A stretch of 54,882 nt of DNA from W1P20-047 sp051878795 (GCA_051878795.1 JBJEKU010000065.1:1-54882); one strand, 5' to 3'. Positions 26,417 to 38,117 are shown, numbered from the stretch's first letter. Notes: generated by a model not told the origin, from the sequence alone. Numbers and translations are program-made.

Positions 26417-26630
26417 CGGCCCACGCACCTTGCGCAACCTGTTGGATATGATGCGAGGCGCTCTGGAGGGCATGTTCGATAAACACCCCTTCCTTCAACG
26501 AGTCCCAAAGCGCGCCATAGGCGATTGCAACCACCATGAATGCCGCCAAAACGATGGCGAACTCCACGGTGGCCTGCCCGGCTTCGCATCCCAAGCGCTC
26601 ACAGGCCGTTGATGCCGCTTGCAATCGCAT
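26400..26630 (-). CDS. Small TadE-like pseudopilin
   Basis: This 76-residue protein has the motif CEAG-QATVEFAIVLAAFMVVAIAYGA, again with Glu at +5, and a short amphipathic C-terminus. The start at 26630 lies inside the flp gene (32-base overlap) and has CAGGAGC just upstream, so it is probably coupled to flp translation. It may be a second minor pilin. Confidence 0.8.
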   Translation of the reverse strand: MRLQAASTACERLGCEAGQATVEFAIVLAAFMVVAIAYGALWDSLKEGVFIEHALQSASHHIQQVAQGAWADVLAY

Positions 26631-26814
26631 CCCAAAGCTCCTGGATCTTGGGCTTGAACACCGTGATCGCAAGCATCGCGATCACCACCAAGACGCCGAC
26701 CAGAATGGCGTATTCGGTCGTCCCCTGCCCTTTCGAATCTCCCAGCTTCTTCCTGAGGCGCAAATCGAACGCAATGAACAGCGCAGACAAACGAGAAGCA
26801 GTCATTCGGATCAT
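26599..26814 (-). CDS. flp: Flp-type major pilin
   Basis: This 71-residue pilin precursor has a basic leader ending DSKG, the inferred cleavage site, then QGTTEYAILVGVLVVIAMLA with the diagnostic Glu-Tyr at +5/+6, and a mature length of about 42 residues. Flp pilins polymerise into adhesive type IVb pili. The ATG at 26814 has AAGGA at a suitable distance; neighbouring ATGs at 26820 and 26805 cannot be excluded. No TadV prepilin peptidase is encoded in the window, so it must lie elsewhere. Confidence 0.9.
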   Translation of the reverse strand: MIRMTASRLSALFIAFDLRLRKKLGDSKGQGTTEYAILVGVLVVIAMLAITVFKPKIQELWDAIASGINGL

Positions 26815-26823
26815 CTCCATTCC

Positions 26824-27765
26824 TTAAAAACCTCCTACCATGCCCAATAGCACCGGTCCCAGAACAAGGATCAGCATCGAGGGCAGGATCAACGCCCCCA
26901 CGGGAAGCATCATCTTCACCGGGGCCTTCATCACCTTTTCCTCCACATCCGCCCTATGCCTTTGCCGGGCTTCCGCCGCAAGGGATTCCAATTCGTCTGC
27001 CAATGGGGAACCGAAACGCATCGACCTGATCACACTCTCCACGACCCTTTGGAATACCGCCGAATCGTAGCCTGCAGCCACATCGCGGAGAGCCTGCTCC
27101 CGGGGCTTCAAGCCAGAGCCCCATTCCCCGAGCGCGCGTTCCATTTCCCCTGCTAGAACCCCTGGAAAATACCGGCAATACAGCTTGAGCGCATAATCGA
27201 AGGAAAGACCGCTGCGCAAGCCCAGGCAGAGCACTTCGAGGGCTTCGGAAAGATGGCCTTCCATCAGCCGCTTACGGGCGGTCGCCTCGCAGCCCAGAGC
27301 CCAGTAGAGCCCGCGCCATCCGGCGATAAACCCCGACACCGCGCAGATAAGCGCCAGCTGGACCGAAAGCGCCAAGCCGAACGCCGCGCCGACCAGCCCT
27401 CCCAGAACGCATGCGAGCATACGGGCCTGCCCCATCCCCGCATCCGACAAGCGTCCGGAAAGCCCCGCAAGGCGGACCCTTTCCGCATAAACCCCAAGAG
27501 CCTTCTGGGAAGCCGGACGGCATCCGGGCTTGCCTTCCTTCGACCTGGCAAGCAGGGTCTGCTGGAGGGCGAGATCGATCAGGAACGCCGCAAGCCCGGA
27601 CGAGAGCAGGGGCCTTGCGCCATCGGCACCGCTCGCGGCGCGTTCCCTCAAAGCCCTTCGCCACCTGATGACGGATTCCAGTTCCAAGAGCATCCGGCAT
27701 GCGAGGAAACCGAAGACGGCTGCACACACCAGGGCGGATGCGAACCTGATTTCGGCGGGAACCAT
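26824..27765 (-). CDS. tadC: Tad inner-membrane platform protein TadC
   Basis: This 313-residue membrane protein of the type II secretion F family shows SEALEVLCLGLRSGLSFDYA, the conserved F-domain helix pair, and a C-terminal hydrophobic end (VGALILPSMLILVLGPVLL). With TadB it forms the platform that couples the ATPase to pilus growth. It starts right after the tadB stop with GAGGTG upstream. Confidence 0.88.
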   Translation of the reverse strand: MVPAEIRFASALVCAAVFGFLACRMLLELESVIRWRRALRERAASGADGARPLLSSGLAAFLIDLALQQTLLARSKEGKPGCRPASQKALGVYAERVRLAGLSGRLSDAGMGQARMLACVLGGLVGAAFGLALSVQLALICAVSGFIAGWRGLYWALGCEATARKRLMEGHLSEALEVLCLGLRSGLSFDYALKLYCRYFPGVLAGEMERALGEWGSGLKPREQALRDVAAGYDSAVFQRVVESVIRSMRFGSPLADELESLAAEARQRHRADVEEKVMKAPVKMMLPVGALILPSMLILVLGPVLLGMVGGF

Positions 27766-28734
27766 CTAGGACACCTCGACTTTCAAGATCCGCCTGATAA
27801 GCATCACCCCCGAGCATTGCATCGCCAGGGCCGCCGCGAGCATGAGCATCCCTGCCGCGCTGGAAAAGAACGGCGCCAGGAAATCCTCCGTCATCAACGA
27901 GAGCAGACCCACCAATGCGAAGGTGACCCCCGTCACCACCTGGGCGGAAAGGCGCGCCTGGGCAGTATGCACCTTGAGGGACCTGCGGAGCTCGAGCTCG
28001 CCCTCGAGTGACTCGCGGGCCGCGTCCAGTACATGGCGCATGCTGCCGCCCGACTTGTGCTGCACCTCCAAAGCCACGGCGATGAAGGAAAGTTCTGGGA
28101 CAGACTGCGAAGATCTGATGAACTCGATCGCCTCCTCCGCCGAAGAACCGGTCTCCATCGCATCGCTTGCCCGCCCGAATAGCTCGGCGACAGGACCGGC
28201 GAGCTCGACCTTCAGCTGATCGAAGGTCTGCCTGAGGGAAAAACCCGCATGGAAGCATGCCCCCATGGCGCGGACCGCCTCGGGCAGCGCTTCGCGCACC
28301 GCCTCGCGATGCCTTTCGATCCCACGCACCGCCCATCCGGAAAGCCCCGCTGCCAAGCAGGCTGCAAAGGCGGCTCCCGCGAGAAGGGATCCGAAAACTG
28401 CTCCGGCAAGGAGCAATAACGCCATCGCAAGCAGCACATCGCTGCATACAGCCTCCTTTTCGCACTTTACGCCGCCAAGGAAGATCCTCTGGCAGATCCG
28501 CTCGAAATAACGATCGACCTTCTCGAACCCGAGGATGCACGCGGAAAGGCGCGCAAACGGGATGAACCCCGTAAGGAGCACCCTCGACCGGATGCCACCA
28601 GCGCCCGCGCTCCTCTGGATGGAGTCCGATTTGACGAACCCCGATACCGCTGAAAGCGCGAACCCGCATGCGCAAAGCCCGAACAGGAAGGCGAAGGCGA
28701 TCGCCGCTATTCCAGAGAAACCAGACGCATCCAT
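27766..28734 (-). CDS. tadB: Tad inner-membrane platform protein TadB
   Basis: This 322-residue membrane protein has an F-domain (REALPEAVRAMGACFHAGFS, LEVQHKSGGSMRHVLDAARE) flanked by membrane segments. The start MDASGFSGI at 28734 follows GAGGTGAGGG and overlaps the tadA end by 28 bases; a longer in-frame extension runs antisense-free through tadA but has no start signal. It pairs with TadC. Confidence 0.87.
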   Translation of the reverse strand: MDASGFSGIAAIAFAFLFGLCACGFALSAVSGFVKSDSIQRSAGAGGIRSRVLLTGFIPFARLSACILGFEKVDRYFERICQRIFLGGVKCEKEAVCSDVLLAMALLLLAGAVFGSLLAGAAFAACLAAGLSGWAVRGIERHREAVREALPEAVRAMGACFHAGFSLRQTFDQLKVELAGPVAELFGRASDAMETGSSAEEAIEFIRSSQSVPELSFIAVALEVQHKSGGSMRHVLDAARESLEGELELRRSLKVHTAQARLSAQVVTGVTFALVGLLSLMTEDFLAPFFSSAAGMLMLAAALAMQCSGVMLIRRILKVEVS

Positions 28735-30026
28735 TCCCTCACCTCGCTTTCCGTGGCAGCGCCCAACACCGGAAGCGCCCCGATCCACGATGGGGCTTCG
28801 AGCCATTCGCCTTGCCCCTCGCCCCTTTCCCAGCGGAAAAGGGTATTCATCCGGACCCTTCGGGCCTGCCCATCGAAGGAGACCTGGTCAACCTGGCTTA
28901 CGAAACGCCTTCCATCTGCCGCCCTCGCCGTCTGGACGATGCAATCCAAAGCGCTTCCTATCTGGGCATCGATTACGTCGACGGGCAGATCGCTTGCATA
29001 GCGCACCATCGTTCCCAAACGCAGGACCGCGTCGGAAGGGGAATTCGCATGCAGGGTAGTCAGGGACCCGTCGTGGCCCGTATTCATCGCCTGGAGCATG
29101 TCGAGGGCCTCCGCTCCGCGGCATTCGCCCACCACGATGCGGTCAGGGCGCATGCGGAGGGAATTGATCACCAGATCCCTGATGCAGACCTCGCCGATTC
29201 CCTCGGAATTCTTCGGCCTCGCTTCCAAACGCACCACGTGGGGATGCTCATGGAAGCGCAATTCGGCGGAATCCTCGATGGTGATGATCCGCTCCGCATG
29301 GCCGATCTTGCACGAAAGGGCATTGAGCAAGGTGGTCTTGCCGCTGCCCGTTCCCCCGGAAACCGCGATATTGCGCTTGGCAAGCACGGCCCAGGTTAGG
29401 AATTGCGCCATCTGGGCATCCATCGACCCCGACTTCACCATTTCCTCCAGCAATATCACATGCTCCCTGAACTTCCTGACCGTCAGCACCGGCCCATCGA
29501 GCGAAAGGGGCGGAATCACCGCATTCACCCTATGACCCTGGGGAAGACGGGCGTTCACCATAGGGGAAGACTCGTCGATACGCCTGCCAAGGGGCCCGAT
29601 GATGCGATCGATCAAGGTCCTGACCTGCTCGTCTTCCGTGAAGGGGGGCTTCAGCTCCTCGAGCTTCCCATGCCGTTCCACATACAGCGACCTGCATCCG
29701 TTCACCATGATCTCGGTCACTTGGGGATCGGCCAGCAAGGCCTCGAGCGGACCGAGCCCGAACACCCCATCGAGAAGGGCCCGTACCAAATCCGCCCTCG
29801 CCTGATCGTCCTGGGCCAACCAGGGGCTGTCCTCGAACACGCGCATGCAGGCGATCCTCAGCTCGTTTTCCGCCCGTTTGGGATTAACGGCCATCATGGA
29901 TGCCACTTGATCCGAGGGAAGGATCTCGCGTACCCTGCGCTTCAGCTCGCCCAATGCCGCCCCGTGAGGAGATCCCTTCGCAGCATTGCCCCTGCCAGCA
30001 GCATTGACCCATTCGGTCAGGCTCAT
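28707..30026 (-). CDS. tadA: Tad pilus assembly ATPase TadA (CpaF-type)
   Basis: This 439-residue secretion ATPase powers Flp pilus assembly. It shows TEIMVNGCRSLYVERHGK, Walker A GGTGSGKTTLLNAL, an Asp/Glu box (IEDSAELRFHEHPHVVRLEA), Walker B-like DRIVVGECRGAEALDML, and the His box NTGHDGSLTTLHANSP. The start MSLTEWVN at 30026 overlaps the tadZ stop (ATGA) and has AGGAGG upstream. Confidence 0.95.
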   Translation of the reverse strand: MSLTEWVNAAGRGNAAKGSPHGAALGELKRRVREILPSDQVASMMAVNPKRAENELRIACMRVFEDSPWLAQDDQARADLVRALLDGVFGLGPLEALLADPQVTEIMVNGCRSLYVERHGKLEELKPPFTEDEQVRTLIDRIIGPLGRRIDESSPMVNARLPQGHRVNAVIPPLSLDGPVLTVRKFREHVILLEEMVKSGSMDAQMAQFLTWAVLAKRNIAVSGGTGSGKTTLLNALSCKIGHAERIITIEDSAELRFHEHPHVVRLEARPKNSEGIGEVCIRDLVINSLRMRPDRIVVGECRGAEALDMLQAMNTGHDGSLTTLHANSPSDAVLRLGTMVRYASDLPVDVIDAQIGSALDCIVQTARAADGRRFVSQVDQVSFDGQARRVRMNTLFRWERGEGQGEWLEAPSWIGALPVLGAATESEVREWMRLVSLE

Positions 30027-31519
30027 TTCCGCCTCCTGCCCCACCTGCGCTTACGCGGTTTGGACTCGACGAAGGGAACGTCGTCTTCCCGGGTTCTGGG
30101 CATCGCCTCATCCATCAGGATCTCCACGCTGTGCGCGAATACGTTGCCCGACTCGAACAGCGCCATGGGGTTGCCGCAACCCAGCTGCTCCTCGACGGAA
30201 ATACCCCCATCGAGCAGCTCGAACACCCGCACGCCCTGCAAGGCGCTCGAGGCATCGGCTCCGGAAAACAACGCCTTCCTGGAACACCGGTTCATCGCGA
30301 AAAGAAAGCCCTGGGATGCGATCCCGCATGACGCGCAGAGCTCGAGCGCATGCCTGCAGGCCCTGATCGATGAAGGACGCTGATCGAGCAGGAAAAGCAC
30401 GTTCGAGCTTCCTTCGAGCAGCCTCATGTGGACATCGCTCCAGGACGCACCCGTATTCACCACGATGACGTCGAACCTGGGCCTGAGCAGCTCGACAAGG
30501 TCTTTGAACCGCGCCGAGACGAATTCCGATCGCTCCAACCTAAGCGGTGCCGCGAGCAATGCCGGCACCCCCTCTGAAGAGCCCAAACCCTCGACCCTGA
30601 GCGGGGATTCGAGCAGATCATCGCATCGCAAAGGGGAGTCATCGCCCATCAGGTAGGCAAGGTCGCCGAACTGCAGGTCGGCATCGAGCAGAAGCGTGCG
30701 TTTCCCGCAGCGTTTCGCGTAGCATGCGCACAATGCGGCAACGCTGCTTTTCCCGGTTCCGCCGCCCGCACCCGCAACGGTCAGCATCCAAGCGCCCCCT
30801 GTTCGAGGAGAGCCTGAAGGGATGATGCCATCCCCCGAAAGGGAACCCGAGCCATCGGGTGAAGGAAGCGACTGCACGAGGGGCATGCCCGAGGGCATGA
30901 GCGGCCCCGGCCTGATTCCCGCGAATGCATCGGGCGCTTTGGTCCCAGCATCGCAAACCCCCTGCGTATGAGCGCTACTGGAAATAGGCGCGGAAGGCGT
31001 CTGCACCCGTCCTGCAAGGAAGGAAGGATCTCCCGGCGCACCCGAAAGCCCACTACCCGCCCCGCCATTGCCCAGAGCAGATGGGCCCTGCGCCCCGGCG
31101 GCTGGATTCAACGGGCTGGACTCCGAAGGACGCGCCTCGCCAAACAGGGAGAACCTGCTCTTCGCGGTCCTGAACCTGCCCACGAATTCGGCACGGTCCA
31201 TCACGTCTCCCAAACCTGCCGCAGCAGCCCTGCTCGCTAAGGATCCACTCGCCTCGAAACCGACGACACGGACAACCGCATCGGGACGGTCGCGCTTCAA
31301 CGCGGCGGCCAGGTTGATGGCCTCCATCTGATCGCTTCCCGCAACCCACACCTCCACCGATCCCTGAGCGCGCGCGACCGTCGCCCGCGCCTCCAGCGCA
31401 TCCGACAGCGTTGCGAGCCAGGGAAACGACCCTATCTGCTCCCCGTCCAAGCCCAGAAGCTCGGGGTGCATCAGGCTTTCCGAATCGGCGCAGAGGATCA
31501 CGTCATTGCTCTTCTGCAT
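30023..31519 (-). CDS. tadZ: Tad pilus localisation ATPase TadZ (CpaE-like)
   Basis: This 498-residue protein has an atypical receiver-like N-terminal domain (1-130), a Pro/Ser/Gly-rich linker (about 135-235), and a MinD/ParA-type ATPase domain with AGAGGGTGKSSVAAL and LLLDADLQFGDLAYLMGDD. TadZ/CpaE positions the pilus machine at the pole or membrane. The start overlaps cpaB by 17 bases and has AAGGAGG upstream. Length is at the long end for the family because of the linker. Confidence 0.9.
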   Translation of the reverse strand: MQKSNDVILCADSESLMHPELLGLDGEQIGSFPWLATLSDALEARATVARAQGSVEVWVAGSDQMEAINLAAALKRDRPDAVVRVVGFEASGSLASRAAAAGLGDVMDRAEFVGRFRTAKSRFSLFGEARPSESSPLNPAAGAQGPSALGNGGAGSGLSGAPGDPSFLAGRVQTPSAPISSSAHTQGVCDAGTKAPDAFAGIRPGPLMPSGMPLVQSLPSPDGSGSLSGDGIIPSGSPRTGGAWMLTVAGAGGGTGKSSVAALCACYAKRCGKRTLLLDADLQFGDLAYLMGDDSPLRCDDLLESPLRVEGLGSSEGVPALLAAPLRLERSEFVSARFKDLVELLRPRFDVIVVNTGASWSDVHMRLLEGSSNVLFLLDQRPSSIRACRHALELCASCGIASQGFLFAMNRCSRKALFSGADASSALQGVRVFELLDGGISVEEQLGCGNPMALFESGNVFAHSVEILMDEAMPRTREDDVPFVESKPRKRRWGRRRK

Positions 31520-32159
31520 CTTCTTCCTCCTTCTCGGTCTGGGAGGGCAGGGTCAGGTAGAGCGTCGAGGATTGCGTTGCCGCAATCACCTGCTCGACCT
31601 GCGAAGGCTCGATAGCGAGCGTGACCCAGCTCGACGAACCGTTGCCGTTTCCCGCCGATGCCACGTACGCCCCGCTGATAAGCAGGGATGTCTCGGAAGG
31701 ACCGGAAGCATACACATCGACGATCGAGCCCGCCTCCAAAGCCCCACCTACCGCCTGCGCCTGATCGAGCTCCACGCTCACCGCCTGCAAGCCCGAGGGA
31801 ACGCTGATATTCATCGAAGCCCCCTCGAAATGACGGGAGGAAAGGACCTCTCCCTCGACGATCGATGACGTGGCACGCTTGCCCGATACATCGTCGAAGG
31901 ATTCAACCGCCTCGGAAGGGAGCAGGTCGACCAGCCACATCTTCGTCGTCGCGTTCGCGGATGTGATCGTTTCCCCTGCGGGGATGTCCCGGCTGGCAAC
32001 GCACACCTCCAGCTGCTCGCCGCCATAGCGGGAAAGGGCCTCATTCCGAGCCTGATCGGCTTCCTGTCGGACCTGACCCGTATACAAGGCAACCGAGAAA
32101 GCGCAGGTGAGGGCACTTGCAACGCAGAGCGCCATTGTTGTTTTCCGTTTCATCGCCAT
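31503..32159 (-). CDS. cpaB: Flp pilus assembly protein CpaB/RcpC
   Basis: This 218-residue protein has a basic N-terminus, one membrane segment and an SAF domain (CVASRDIPAGETITSAN...), then the RcpC/CpaB core (VSVELDQAQAVGGALEAGSIVDV) and an acidic C-terminus (EKEEEDAEEQ). In diderm bacteria CpaB works with the secretin; none is present here, which fits a single-membrane cell. The start MAMKRKTT at 32159 has AGGAGG 5 bases upstream. It is the first gene of the Tad operon. Confidence 0.88.
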   Translation of the reverse strand: MAMKRKTTMALCVASALTCAFSVALYTGQVRQEADQARNEALSRYGGEQLEVCVASRDIPAGETITSANATTKMWLVDLLPSEAVESFDDVSGKRATSSIVEGEVLSSRHFEGASMNISVPSGLQAVSVELDQAQAVGGALEAGSIVDVYASGPSETSLLISGAYVASAGNGNGSSSWVTLAIEPSQVEQVIAATQSSTLYLTLPSQTEKEEEDAEEQ

Positions 32160-32194
32160 CCTTTCCTCCTGAGAAGATGATGCGCGCGCGACCT

Positions 32195-32241
32195 TATGGA
32201 AAACCTGCATTACACCTGCAGAAAGCCTACGGAAAACCAGC
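32195..32241 (-). promoter_or_regulatory. Paired direct repeats upstream of the Tad operon
   Basis: Two copies of TAyGGAAAACCwGC on the plus strand (32195-32208 and 32228-32241) begin exactly 33 bases apart, or about three DNA turns, 36 bases upstream of the cpaB start. They are the only clear motif in the 197-base gap besides the cysS terminator. A transcription-factor tandem site is inferred. Confidence 0.45.
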
Positions 32242-32256
32242 TGCAGCCCAACAGAA

Positions 32257-32288
32257 AAGCCGCGCAGCCCTTGCAGGCTGCGCGGCTT
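32257..32288 (-). terminator. Intrinsic terminator of cysS
   Basis: On the minus strand the perfect 13-bp stem AAGCCGCGCAGCC/GGCTGCGCGGCTT has a 6-nt loop and is followed by TTCTGTT. It lies about 70 bases after the cysS stop. Confidence 0.88.
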
Positions 32289-32356
32289 GTCGTCCGCAAT
32301 CCGGCTTCCCAGCCGGTATCTCGTGCACCCTATGCAATCGCACAGAGCCGATGGCG

Positions 32357-33859
32357 CTAGCGCGCCTCGAAGGTCACGCGGGCACCTTGGGGAGTATCCT
32401 CGATGGTGAAGCCCATGCCGGTCAGGCCGTCGCGTACCTTGTCGGCAAGCTGGAAGTCGCGACTCTTACGCGCATCGGCACGCGCCTTGAGCAGCGCGTC
32501 GACGGCGGCAACGGGATCGGAGCCCTCGAACACGCCCAGCTCCGCCGCGAAATCGCAGACCTCCTGCGGGTATTCGCAGTCGGCTTCCCCGGCATCAAGC
32601 ATGACGCCGAACACGTCCATGATCTCGACGATCTTGGCACGGGCAGCAGCCAGAACATCCGCATCGTCCTTGGAAACGGTCTTGTCGCCCAGCTGGGCAT
32701 TCACGTCGGCAACGAACGCGAACAGGGAACCCAGGGCGCCTGCGGTGTTGAAGTCGTCGTCCATGGATGCGGTGAAGTCGTCGTCCAGCTTGCGCACGCC
32801 CGCCTCGATAGCCGCGGCGTCGATGGGGCTTTCCACGTCCTGGGCGTTGCCGATAGCCCAATCCAAGCGCTTGACCAGGCCTGCGATACGATCGAGGGCA
32901 GCCTCGGATTCCTTCAGGCGCTCTTCGCTGAAGTCCAGGGGAGAGCGGTAATGAGTCTGGATCATGAGCATGCGCAGCACTGCGGGCTTGGTGGTTTCAA
33001 GCACGTCGCGCAGCAGCAGGAAGTTGCCCAGGGACTTGCTCATCTTCTCGGAATTGATCTGCAGCATGCCGCTGTGGATCCAATAGTTCGCGAAACCCTG
33101 GCCGTATGCCGCCTCGCTCTGCGCGATCTCGTTCTCATGATGGGGGAACACCAGGTCGGCGCCGCCGCCATGGATGTCGAAGGGCAGGTCCAGGTATTTC
33201 TTGGACATAGCCGAGCATTCGATATGCCAGCCGGGACGACCCTGGCCCCAGGGGGATTCCCAAGAAGGCTCGCCGGGCTTTGCAGCCTTCCAGACGGCGA
33301 AGTCCAATGGATCGCGCTTGCGGTCGCCGACGCCCGCCACGCCATCGGCGCGCAGGTCGCGATGGCCGGATTCCATCTCATCCACGTCGCGATGGGACAG
33401 CTTGCCATACTGGGGGAAGCTGCGGACGCTGAAGTAGACGTCGCCTTCGGCCTCGTAGGCATGACCGGTATCGATCAGGCGCTGGACCAGCTCGATCATT
33501 TCCGGGATTTCCTCGGTCGCCTTCGGACGGACCGTGGGATCGGCTACGCAGGCCTTGTGCATGTCGTCGATGAAGGCCTCGGTGAATTCCGCAGCGACCT
33601 CTGCAGCGGTACGGCCGGTCCTGTTCGCCTCGTTGATGATCTTGTCGTCCACGTCGGTGACATTCTGCACGAAGGTGACGTCGAAGCCCCTCCAAGTCAG
33701 ATAGCGGCGGATGATGTCGAAGCTGATGAAAGTGCGGGCATTGCCGATGTGGATGTAGTTGTACACGGTGGGACCGCAGACGTACATGCGGACCTTGCCC
33801 TCGTCGATGGGCTTGAATTCTTCCTTGGTGCGGGTCTGGGTGTTGTAAACCTTGATCAT
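32357..33859 (-). CDS. cysS: Cysteine-tRNA ligase
   Basis: This 500-residue class I synthetase charges tRNA-Cys. It shows the N-terminal zinc-ligand/HIGH region CGPTVYNYIHIGNAR, TFVQNVTDVDDKI, WHIECSAM, HGGGADLVFPHHENE and the KMSKS loop SEKMSKSLGN. The ATG at 33859 has AGAGGT 7 bases upstream; an in-frame TTG two codons before it is less likely. It follows ispD-ispF on the same strand. Confidence 0.97.
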   Translation of the reverse strand: MIKVYNTQTRTKEEFKPIDEGKVRMYVCGPTVYNYIHIGNARTFISFDIIRRYLTWRGFDVTFVQNVTDVDDKIINEANRTGRTAAEVAAEFTEAFIDDMHKACVADPTVRPKATEEIPEMIELVQRLIDTGHAYEAEGDVYFSVRSFPQYGKLSHRDVDEMESGHRDLRADGVAGVGDRKRDPLDFAVWKAAKPGEPSWESPWGQGRPGWHIECSAMSKKYLDLPFDIHGGGADLVFPHHENEIAQSEAAYGQGFANYWIHSGMLQINSEKMSKSLGNFLLLRDVLETTKPAVLRMLMIQTHYRSPLDFSEERLKESEAALDRIAGLVKRLDWAIGNAQDVESPIDAAAIEAGVRKLDDDFTASMDDDFNTAGALGSLFAFVADVNAQLGDKTVSKDDADVLAAARAKIVEIMDVFGVMLDAGEADCEYPQEVCDFAAELGVFEGSDPVAAVDALLKARADARKSRDFQLADKVRDGLTGMGFTIEDTPQGARVTFEAR

Positions 33860-33917
33860 ATGCAAACCTCTATCGGTATCGTTTCATTGACGGGAAATGT
33901 GGGAAAGGGATACGGCC

Positions 33918-34406
33918 TTAACATCGCTCGAGCAAGGCGACCGCCTGCGCAGTGATACCCTCTTCCCTGCCCTCATAGCCCAGCCATTCGCTCGTCGTTG
34001 CCTTCACGCCCACGTTTTCCACGGGAATACCCATCGCCCTTGCGAGGTTTTCCCTCATGGCATCGCGATGGGGGGAAAGCTTCGGCGCCTGGGCCGTGAC
34101 CACGCTGTCCACATCGACGATCGAAAAACCCAGGGAGCGCACATGCGCGGCGACCTCTGCGAGCAGCCTCATGGAATCGGCTCCCGCATATGCCGGGTCG
34201 GTATCGGGGAAGAGCTTGCCGATATCGCCCGCACGCGCCGCACCCAGCAGGGCGTCGGAAACCGCATGCGCGAGCACGTCGGCGTCCGAATGGCCCAAAA
34301 GGCCGCGGTCGTGGGGGATGTCGACGCCGCCCAGGATAAGCTTGCGCCCTTCCGCTAAGGCATGGACGTCGGTCCCCAGGCCGATACGCAGGCTACCGAT
34401 CGCCAT
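33918..34406 (-). CDS. ispF: 2-C-methyl-D-erythritol 2,4-cyclodiphosphate synthase
   Basis: This 162-residue MEP-pathway enzyme forms the cyclic diphosphate from the CDP intermediate. It shows RIGLGTDVHAL (zinc-binding Asp and His), LGHSDADVLAHAVSDALLGA, GDIGKLFPDTDP and the C-terminal KATTSEWLGYEGREEGI. The start MAIGSLRIG at 34406 overlaps the ispD end by 14 bases. Its place right behind ispD is standard. Confidence 0.96.
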   Translation of the reverse strand: MAIGSLRIGLGTDVHALAEGRKLILGGVDIPHDRGLLGHSDADVLAHAVSDALLGAARAGDIGKLFPDTDPAYAGADSMRLLAEVAAHVRSLGFSIVDVDSVVTAQAPKLSPHRDAMRENLARAMGIPVENVGVKATTSEWLGYEGREEGITAQAVALLERC

Positions 34407-35304
34407 CTTCGGCACCGTCTTCCTCGGTAAAGCGATGGGATTCTTCCAAATGGATGGCCTGGGCGACAACTGCCGCCGCCAGCATCTCGTAGTCTTCGGG
34501 CACGGTGAGCTTGATGTTGTCGCGCTTTCCTTCCACCATCATCACGCGGCCGCCCAAACGCTCGATCAAAGACGAGTCGTCGGTCCCCACGAAACCGTCG
34601 GACAGGGCGGATGCATGCGCCCTGCGGTAGATGCCCGTCCTGAACGCCTGCGGGGTCTGGGCGTTCCAGAACACCTTGCGGTCGGGGGTTCCCACGATCA
34701 CGCCGTCTTCCACGATCTTCAAGGTGTCCACGGAAGGATGCCCCACCACCACACCGTCGGCGTCGATGGAGCCTTTGAGCACGTTCAGCGCATAGGAGAT
34801 GAGGTCGGGGGAGATGAGCGGCCTTGCGCCGTCATGGAGCATGACGAACTCGAAGTTCTCGGAAACGTACTCCAAGCCGGAGAAGGCGGATTCCTGGCGA
34901 AGATCGCCTGCAGGAGCGAAGACCACGGGGGTTACGAAGGGGAAGGGATCGATTGCGCGCTCCTTGTATTCCTGCATGCGGTCTTCGGGGCATACGATGA
35001 CGATCTGGCCCACATCGGGAACGGCATCGAAGGATTCGGCAGACCAGGTGAGGATGGGCCTTCCGGCGATCTCGACCATCTGCTTGCCGCCTTCGCGTCC
35101 GAAACGCTCGCCCGAACCGCCTGCAAGGATGATGGCAGCGGTCTTGGCCTTCGGGTCGACCTTGCCCTCGAAGCCGACGGAGATCTGGGTAATCGCCGCC
35201 ATACTGGGGGTCTTCATGTTCATTACCGGATTTTCCAGCGCACGGGGCGCATAGATCGGGTCGATCGCCTGAGGAGCGGTCTTGGCATCCTTTCCCTGGT
35301 CCAT
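34393..35304 (-). CDS. ispD: 2-C-methyl-D-erythritol 4-phosphate cytidylyltransferase
   Basis: This 303-residue nucleotidyltransferase makes CDP-methylerythritol from CTP in isoprenoid synthesis. It shows the nucleotide loop AAIILAGGSGERFG, FVMLHDGARPLIS and TPQAFRT. The ATG at 35304 follows CAAGGAGAGC. It gives about 55 residues before the nucleotide loop, compared with under 10 in most IspD; shorter internal ATGs exist but lack ribosome binding sites. The extension has no recognised domain. Confidence 0.94.
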   Translation of the reverse strand: MDQGKDAKTAPQAIDPIYAPRALENPVMNMKTPSMAAITQISVGFEGKVDPKAKTAAIILAGGSGERFGREGGKQMVEIAGRPILTWSAESFDAVPDVGQIVIVCPEDRMQEYKERAIDPFPFVTPVVFAPAGDLRQESAFSGLEYVSENFEFVMLHDGARPLISPDLISYALNVLKGSIDADGVVVGHPSVDTLKIVEDGVIVGTPDRKVFWNAQTPQAFRTGIYRRAHASALSDGFVGTDDSSLIERLGGRVMMVEGKRDNIKLTVPEDYEMLAAAVVAQAIHLEESHRFTEEDGAEDGDR

Positions 35305-35452
35305 CAGCTCTCCTTGACTCGCAGAATGTGTGTGGCACGCTGCAGGGAGCAACGCGCATTCGTCCATTTTATCGCAGTTGAAAGCCCTATTTCCATATGC
35401 GACAAAGATATCGGCATGCGTCAGGCGACAAGGCCATGCACCCCATGAAGAA

Positions 35453-35479
35453 GATGCCCCGGCACAGCGCCGGGGCATC
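35453..35479 (-). terminator. Terminator hairpin of clpC
   Basis: The perfect 11-bp stem GATGCCCCGGC/GCCGGGGCATC with a 5-nt loop lies about 60 bases after the clpC stop on the minus strand, followed by TTCTTC. The stem is very stable but the T tract is short. Confidence 0.75.
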
Positions 35480-35540
35480 CGGAATGCATCTTGTCGGCCT
35501 ATCCCGTAATCGGACGCCAAGCGGCGCCTGGAGCCGTCCG

Positions 35541-38117
<2,577 letters not shown>

